A program made the translations under genes and the position numbers. Below are positions 5,919 to 8,987 of a DNA stretch of 8,987 nt, piece by piece (position 1 is the first letter of the stretch; each line of letters begins with the position of its first letter). The notes under the pieces were generated by a model. That model saw nothing but the letters and a program-made list of their open reading frames with translations, made no database searches and was not told the DNA's origin. The DNA is from JBIOYL01 sp044870185 (GTDB lineage: Bacteria; Actinomycetota; CALGFH01): positions 1 to 8,987 of the forward strand of contig JBIOYL010000302.1 of the NCBI GenBank assembly GCA_044870185.1, in the 5' to 3' direction.

Positions 5919-5926
5919 GCCCTCCT
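5919..5926 (-). promoter_or_regulatory. Strong Shine-Dalgarno favouring a CTG start
   Basis: AGGAGGGC on the minus strand is the best ribosome binding site in the window. It lies 5 bases before an in-frame CTG (5915-5913) but 23 bases before the GTG at 5897, too far for direct use. No ATG, GTG or TTG occurs in this frame between 5897 and about 5975. The likely alternatives are initiation at CTG, adding MATTTI to the N-terminus, or a chance site. Confidence 0.55.
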
Positions 5927-5952
5927 GATCGTCCCCCTGCCGCGTCGAGCGT

Positions 5953-5967
5953 ATGCGAAGACCGCAT
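5953..5967. promoter_or_regulatory. Small inverted repeat in the divergent promoter gap
   Basis: ATGCG (5953-5957) and CGCAT (5963-5967) flank AAGAC between the two divergent membrane protein genes, overlapping the chosen ATG of the plus-strand gene. Five-base arms are common by chance. No clear -35/-10 pair is visible for either gene, so the divergent promoters are unassigned. Confidence 0.25.
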
Positions 5968-7936
5968 GGTAACGCGGGTCGGCACGCCAGAACGGGCGCA
6001 GCCCGGGCGCGGCCCGGAGCGGCCGCGGCGCTGGCTCGTGGCCGCCACCATGCAGCTTGCTCCGGAGCGCCTGGCGGTCCTCGCCTTCGACCGGGACGGC
6101 CATGGGCGGCTGTCGCTGGTGCTTGACCGGCCCGCCACGCCCGCCGACGTCGAGGCGCTCGAGGAGGCCGCCAGCCTGCTGCCCCTGCTGCGGCTGGCGG
6201 ACCTCGACACCGGCGCCGCCTACCCGCGCCGCCACGCCACCCACTTCGGGCTGCCCGAGCCGCTGCCGCCCGGCGAGTTCAACCGCGCCAGCGAGGTGGA
6301 GCTGGTCGCGCCGCCCGGCGGCGCCCGCATCCCAGCCTGGCTGGGCGAGTACGGCCTGCCCGCCCACGTCCGGTCGCCTTGGGTGGCGCCGCCCGCCGGC
6401 CGTGACGACCACCCGGCCCACGGCGCGCTCGAGCGCGCCCTGCTCGCCGCCGGGCGCCTGCTGGTGGCCAGGACGAGGGTGCCGGGGCCGACGCTGGCCG
6501 CGGCCGCGCTCGCCGCCACGCTCGCGCTGTTCGTGCTCGCCTTCGCCGCCCAGACCTGGAACATCTACAACCGGTACGGCAGCTACGGCTTCGACGTCGG
6601 CATCTTCGACCAGGGCACCTGGCTGCTGGCCAACCTGCACCGGCCGTTCGTCACGATCCGCGGGCTCAACCTGTTCGGTGACCACGCCTCCTACATCCTG
6701 GTCCTGGTCGCGCCGCTGTATCGGCTCTGGCCGGACGCCCGCCTCCTGCTCGCCCTCCAGGTGGTCTTCCTCGCCCTGCCGGCCATCGCCGTCTACCGGA
6801 TCGGGACCCGCCTCGGCCACCAGTCCGCCGGCCTGGCCGTGGCGGTCGCCTACCTCGCCTACCCCGCCATGCAGTGGGCGATCATCTGGCAGTTTCACCC
6901 GGAGACCATCGGGGCAGGCTGCCTTGCCATGGCGGCGTTGGCCGCCGACCGGCGGCGCTGGCGGGCGATGGCCGTCTGGATCGGGCTGGCCCTGCTCTGC
7001 AAGGAGGACATCGGGCTGGTCGTGGCCGGCTTCGGCGCCCTGCTGTGGCTGCTCGGGCAGCGCCGCGTCGGCTGGCGGGTGGCGCTGGCCGGCATCGGCT
7101 GGTTCGCGCTCGCCACCTTCGTCCTGGTCCCCCTGGCCAACGGCCACTCCAGCCCGCACCTGGAGCTGAACTACGGGCTGACCGGTTCCGGGCCGGGCGC
7201 CGTGGTCGGCGCGCTGCCGGTGCTGGCCGGCCGGGCGCTGGCCACCGCACTGTCGGGCGCCGGCATGGCCTATCTGGCCCTGGTGTTCCTGCCGCTGCTC
7301 GGACTGCCGCTGCTCGACCTCAAGTGGCTGCTGCCGGTCGCGGCGCCGCTGTTTCTGAACCTGGCCGCCACCCACCCCTACCAGCATCAGCTCCACTACC
7401 AGTACCTGGCCACCTCGGCGCCTTTCCTTGTCCTGGCCGCGGTGGCCGGCCTCGCCCGCCTGCGCCGGCGCAACCGGCGCCTGCTGGTCCCGGCCCTGGT
7501 CGCGCTCGTGCTCGTCGCCTGCCTGTTCGACTGGGCCGCCGGCCCGGCGCTGTGGTCGAGGGCGCCGGTCGACGCCGAGTCCTCCCCGGCCGACGCGGCG
7601 CGGGCCCGGGCCATCGCGATCGTCTCCAAGGAGCCGGCGGCGGCCGTGAGCGCCCAGTACGACCTCGTCACCCACCTCGACCACCGCAGGTGGATCTACG
7701 AGTTCCCCAACCCGTTCCGGGCGGTGAACTGGGGGCTCGAGGGTGACGAGCACACCCAGGCCGAGCTCGACCGGATCCGCTGGGTCGTGGTCGACCGCGC
7801 GCTGCTGTCGGGGGACGACCGTCGGCTGCTGGAACGCCTGGCAGCCCGGCCCGAGTGGCGCCGTGTGCTCGACGACGGCGACATCGTGGTGCTTTGGCGC
7901 CCGGCCGCGCCGGCCGACGGCGGCAGGAAAGGATGA
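5966..7936 (+). CDS. DUF2079 GT-C-like membrane protein with extra N-terminal domain
   Basis: About 656 residues from the ATG at 5966. Residues from about 176 onward match DUF2079 membrane proteins: a first membrane segment (176-197), the outer loop GFDVGIFDQGTWLL (208-221) with its conserved Asp residues, GLNLFGDHASYIL (233-245), QFHPE (309-313) and LLCKED in the next helices. After many hydrophobic segments there is a soluble tail with VSAQYDLVTHLDHRRWIYEF, also typical. The fold resembles GT-C glycosyltransferases, but no reaction is proven. Residues 1-175 form a soluble, presumably cytoplasmic region rich in Ala, Pro and charged residues (LAVLAFDRDGHGRLSLVLDR) that I do not recognise. A second ATG at 6050 would shorten it by 28 residues, and neither start has a strong ribosome binding site. 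The stop overlaps the ATG of the GT2 gene, so the two are co-translated. Confidence 0.85.
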   Translation: MVTRVGTPERAQPGRGPERPRRWLVAATMQLAPERLAVLAFDRDGHGRLSLVLDRPATPADVEALEEAASLLPLLRLADLDTGAAYPRRHATHFGLPEPLPPGEFNRASEVELVAPPGGARIPAWLGEYGLPAHVRSPWVAPPAGRDDHPAHGALERALLAAGRLLVARTRVPGPTLAAAALAATLALFVLAFAAQTWNIYNRYGSYGFDVGIFDQGTWLLANLHRPFVTIRGLNLFGDHASYILVLVAPLYRLWPDARLLLALQVVFLALPAIAVYRIGTRLGHQSAGLAVAVAYLAYPAMQWAIIWQFHPETIGAGCLAMAALAADRRRWRAMAVWIGLALLCKEDIGLVVAGFGALLWLLGQRRVGWRVALAGIGWFALATFVLVPLANGHSSPHLELNYGLTGSGPGAVVGALPVLAGRALATALSGAGMAYLALVFLPLLGLPLLDLKWLLPVAAPLFLNLAATHPYQHQLHYQYLATSAPFLVLAAVAGLARLRRRNRRLLVPALVALVLVACLFDWAAGPALWSRAPVDAESSPADAARARAIAIVSKEPAAAVSAQYDLVTHLDHRRWIYEFPNPFRAVNWGLEGDEHTQAELDRIRWVVVDRALLSGDDRRLLERLAARPEWRRVLDDGDIVVLWRPAAPADGGRKG

Positions 7937-8727
7937 TGGGGCTGCTCTCGATCGTGCTCCCCTGCTACAACGAGGCGGAGCGCCTGCCGGGCACGCTGGC
8001 GGCGCTGCTCGCCGCCGCGCCGCGCTTCGGCGACGTCGAGCTGCTCGTCGTGGACGACGGCTCCACCGACGCCACGCTGGCCGTCGCCGACGCGGCCGCC
8101 ACCGGCGACGGCCGGATCCGGGTGCTGCGCAGCCATCCCAACCACGGCAAGGGCTTCGCCGTGCGGACCGGGGTGCTGGCCGCCCGTGGCGACCGGATCG
8201 TGTTCACCGACGCGGACTGCTCCTACCCGCCCGACCAGGTCGAGCGCATCGTGCGCGCGCTCGCCGGGTCGCCGGTGGCGATCGGGGCCAGGACGCTGGA
8301 CGACTCGGGTGCCTCGCTGCTGCGCCGGCTGGCCAGCCGGGTGTTCAACGCGGCCATCCGGCGGATGCTCGGGCTGCCCTTCCACGACACCCAGTGCGGG
8401 CTGAAGGGCTTCCGCGGCCAGGCGGCGGCCGCCCTGTTCGGCCGCGCCCGCGTCGACGGGTTCGCCTTCGACGCCGAGCTGCTCTATCTCGCCCGGCGGC
8501 TGGGGATCGAGGTGGCCGAGGTGGCGGTGCGCGCCGAGGAGCGCCCGGGCAGCAAGGTCCGGCTGGCCGGCGACGCCCTGAAGATGCTGCGTGACGTGTG
8601 GGGCATCCGCCGCGCGGGGGCCGCCGGGCGCTACGACGCCGGGCCAGCCGCCGAACCCGGTGCCGAGCCCGCTGGCGAGCCTGGCACCGCCGCCAACCTC
8701 GATCTGGGAGGGGACCGGCCGGCCTGA
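7933..8727 (+). CDS. GT2 glycosyltransferase, polyprenyl-phosphate glucosyltransferase type
   Basis: This 264-residue protein has a GT-A fold without membrane segments. It most resembles ALG5/DPM1-like GT2 enzymes, which transfer a sugar from a nucleotide donor to a polyprenyl or dolichyl phosphate on the cytoplasmic side. Visible motifs are SIVLPCYNEAERLPGTL (6-22), VVDDGSTD (39-46), NHGKGFAVRTGVLAARGD (70-87), the metal-binding FTDAD (91-95), FHDTQCGLKGF (150-160), VDGFAFDAELL (174-184) and the late ERPGSKVR (203-210). DTQCG...GFAFD...PGSKV is characteristic of the ALG5-like group, so glucose is a reasonable guess, but the sugar is not certain. The ATG at 7933 shares ATGA with the preceding stop and follows AGGAAAGG. 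The last 30 or so residues are a loose Pro/Ala/Glu/Gly tail beyond the usual domain end. Confidence 0.92.
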   Translation: MMGLLSIVLPCYNEAERLPGTLAALLAAAPRFGDVELLVVDDGSTDATLAVADAAATGDGRIRVLRSHPNHGKGFAVRTGVLAARGDRIVFTDADCSYPPDQVERIVRALAGSPVAIGARTLDDSGASLLRRLASRVFNAAIRRMLGLPFHDTQCGLKGFRGQAAAALFGRARVDGFAFDAELLYLARRLGIEVAEVAVRAEERPGSKVRLAGDALKMLRDVWGIRRAGAAGRYDAGPAAEPGAEPAGEPGTAANLDLGGDRPA

Positions 8728-8739
8728 TCGTGCGGCCGG
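8715..8739. terminator. Possible shared terminator between convergent genes
   Basis: CCGGCCG (8715-8721) and CGGCCGG (8733-8739) form a 7-bp inverted repeat with an 11-base loop across the 17-base gap between the converging genes. There is no T tract, so this is weak evidence. Confidence 0.3.
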
Positions 8740-8744
8740 GGGGA

Positions 8745-8987
8745 TCAGCGCTGGTCGGCCGGCTGGTGCTCCCGCCGCTGGTCGGCCGGCGTCCCGGCGA
8801 CCTCCCGGTCGTCGAGCTCCTCGGCCACCGATCCCTCGGCGATCGACCGGGCGGCCGCGCGCTCGGGGTCGACGAAGACCCAGCGCTTGTAGGTCGTGAA
8901 CCGGAAGACCATGCCGAGTGCCAGGCCGGCAACCTGGGCGGCGTTGAACCACAGCGCCCCCGGCTTGTGTAGGACGTCCTGCACGAA
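8745..8987 (-). CDS. GtrA-family membrane protein, C-terminal part
   Basis: The frame is open to the window edge, so the 5' part is missing. The visible 80 residues begin in a membrane-protein context, with WFNAAQVAGLALGMVFRF (about 13-30) forming the last membrane helix and TTYKRWVFVD the usual end of GtrA domains. GtrA proteins are small four-helix membrane proteins thought to flip or help flip polyprenyl-phosphate sugars for later periplasmic transfer. This matches the neighbouring GT2 and GT-C-like proteins. After RWVF comes an unusually long hydrophilic tail of about 40 residues, ending in two copies of PADQR nine codons apart. The gene converges on the GT2 gene with a 17-base gap. The family call rests on the final helix and motif only. 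Confidence 0.75.
   Translation of the reverse strand, partial: FVQDVLHKPGALWFNAAQVAGLALGMVFRFTTYKRWVFVDPERAAARSIAEGSVAEELDDREVAGTPADQRREHQPADQR
8749..8790. repeat. 15-bp direct repeat in the GtrA tail
   Basis: CGCTGGTCGGCCGGC occurs at 8749-8763 and 8776-8790, a 27-base (9-codon) period in frame with the minus-strand gene. It encodes the duplicated PADQR at the end of the protein and looks like a recent in-frame duplication. Confidence 0.75.

Noticed and set aside
3532..6210. An 892-codon open frame on the minus strand, and a 782-codon frame on the plus strand at 3624-5972, overlapping the membrane protein gene
   Set aside because: Both are rich in Arg, Ala, Gly, Pro and His with no domain. 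They are frame-shifted or antisense readings of a gene with clear family motifs in the 3732-5897 frame.
5837..7753. A 638-codon minus-strand frame antisense to the DUF2079 gene
   Set aside because: Low-complexity Gln/Gly/Arg composition without motifs, while the plus-strand frame carries conserved DUF2079 sequences. It is a GC-bias shadow.
1..8987. CRISPR array, toxin-antitoxin pair or antiphage system
   Set aside because: No regularly spaced repeats and no genes of such families were seen on either strand.

Overview
The window is strongly GC-rich and reads like a chromosomal segment of an actinobacterium. Supporting signs are GTG/TTG starts, long antisense shadow frames caused by high GC at third codon positions, and a colinear ftsE-ftsX-smpB-ssrA block. 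The proteolysis tag encoded by the tmRNA (ATPTSAKNQYALAA) ends in the usual ALAA and, from memory, looks closest to Frankia-type tags. I cannot name a species.

Layout. Positions 1-240 hold the 3' end of a YCII/DGPF-domain protein gene (+). Its stop codon touches a decayed C-terminal fragment of an IS630-family transposase (237-472, -), and the shared CTAG looks like the insertion junction. Next is a perfect 13-bp terminator hairpin (591-617) and then, all on the minus strand, ssrA (619-971), smpB (1086-1559), ftsX (1568-2485) and ftsE (2475-3164). ftsE and ftsX overlap and smpB follows ftsX after a few bases, so these three genes look like one transcription unit. ssrA probably also has its own promoter, because a TACACT -10-like box and a 19-bp palindrome lie just upstream of it. 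This block pairs divisome control (the FtsEX ABC system) with trans-translation (SmpB and tmRNA).

Positions 3165-3731 contain no gene I can support. They hold a candidate ftsE promoter with a small palindrome, a strong internal hairpin, a bidirectional terminator and two short repeat tracts.

Positions 3732-8987 look like an envelope glycan locus. A large multi-spanning GT-C-like membrane protein with a PTPS-related-type membrane domain (3732-5897, -) is divergent from a DUF2079 GT-C-like membrane protein (5966-7936, +). The latter overlaps by ATGA with a cytosolic GT2 of the polyprenyl/dolichyl-phosphate glucosyltransferase type (7933-8727, +). A GtrA-type membrane protein, cut by the window edge, converges on the GT2 gene (8745-8987, -). 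Together they fit one pathway: the GT2 makes a polyprenyl-phosphate sugar inside the cell, GtrA helps move it across the membrane, and the two GT-C-like proteins use it outside. The acceptor is unknown. The least described parts are the roughly 175-residue soluble N-terminal domain of the DUF2079 protein and the palindrome at the ssrA promoter.
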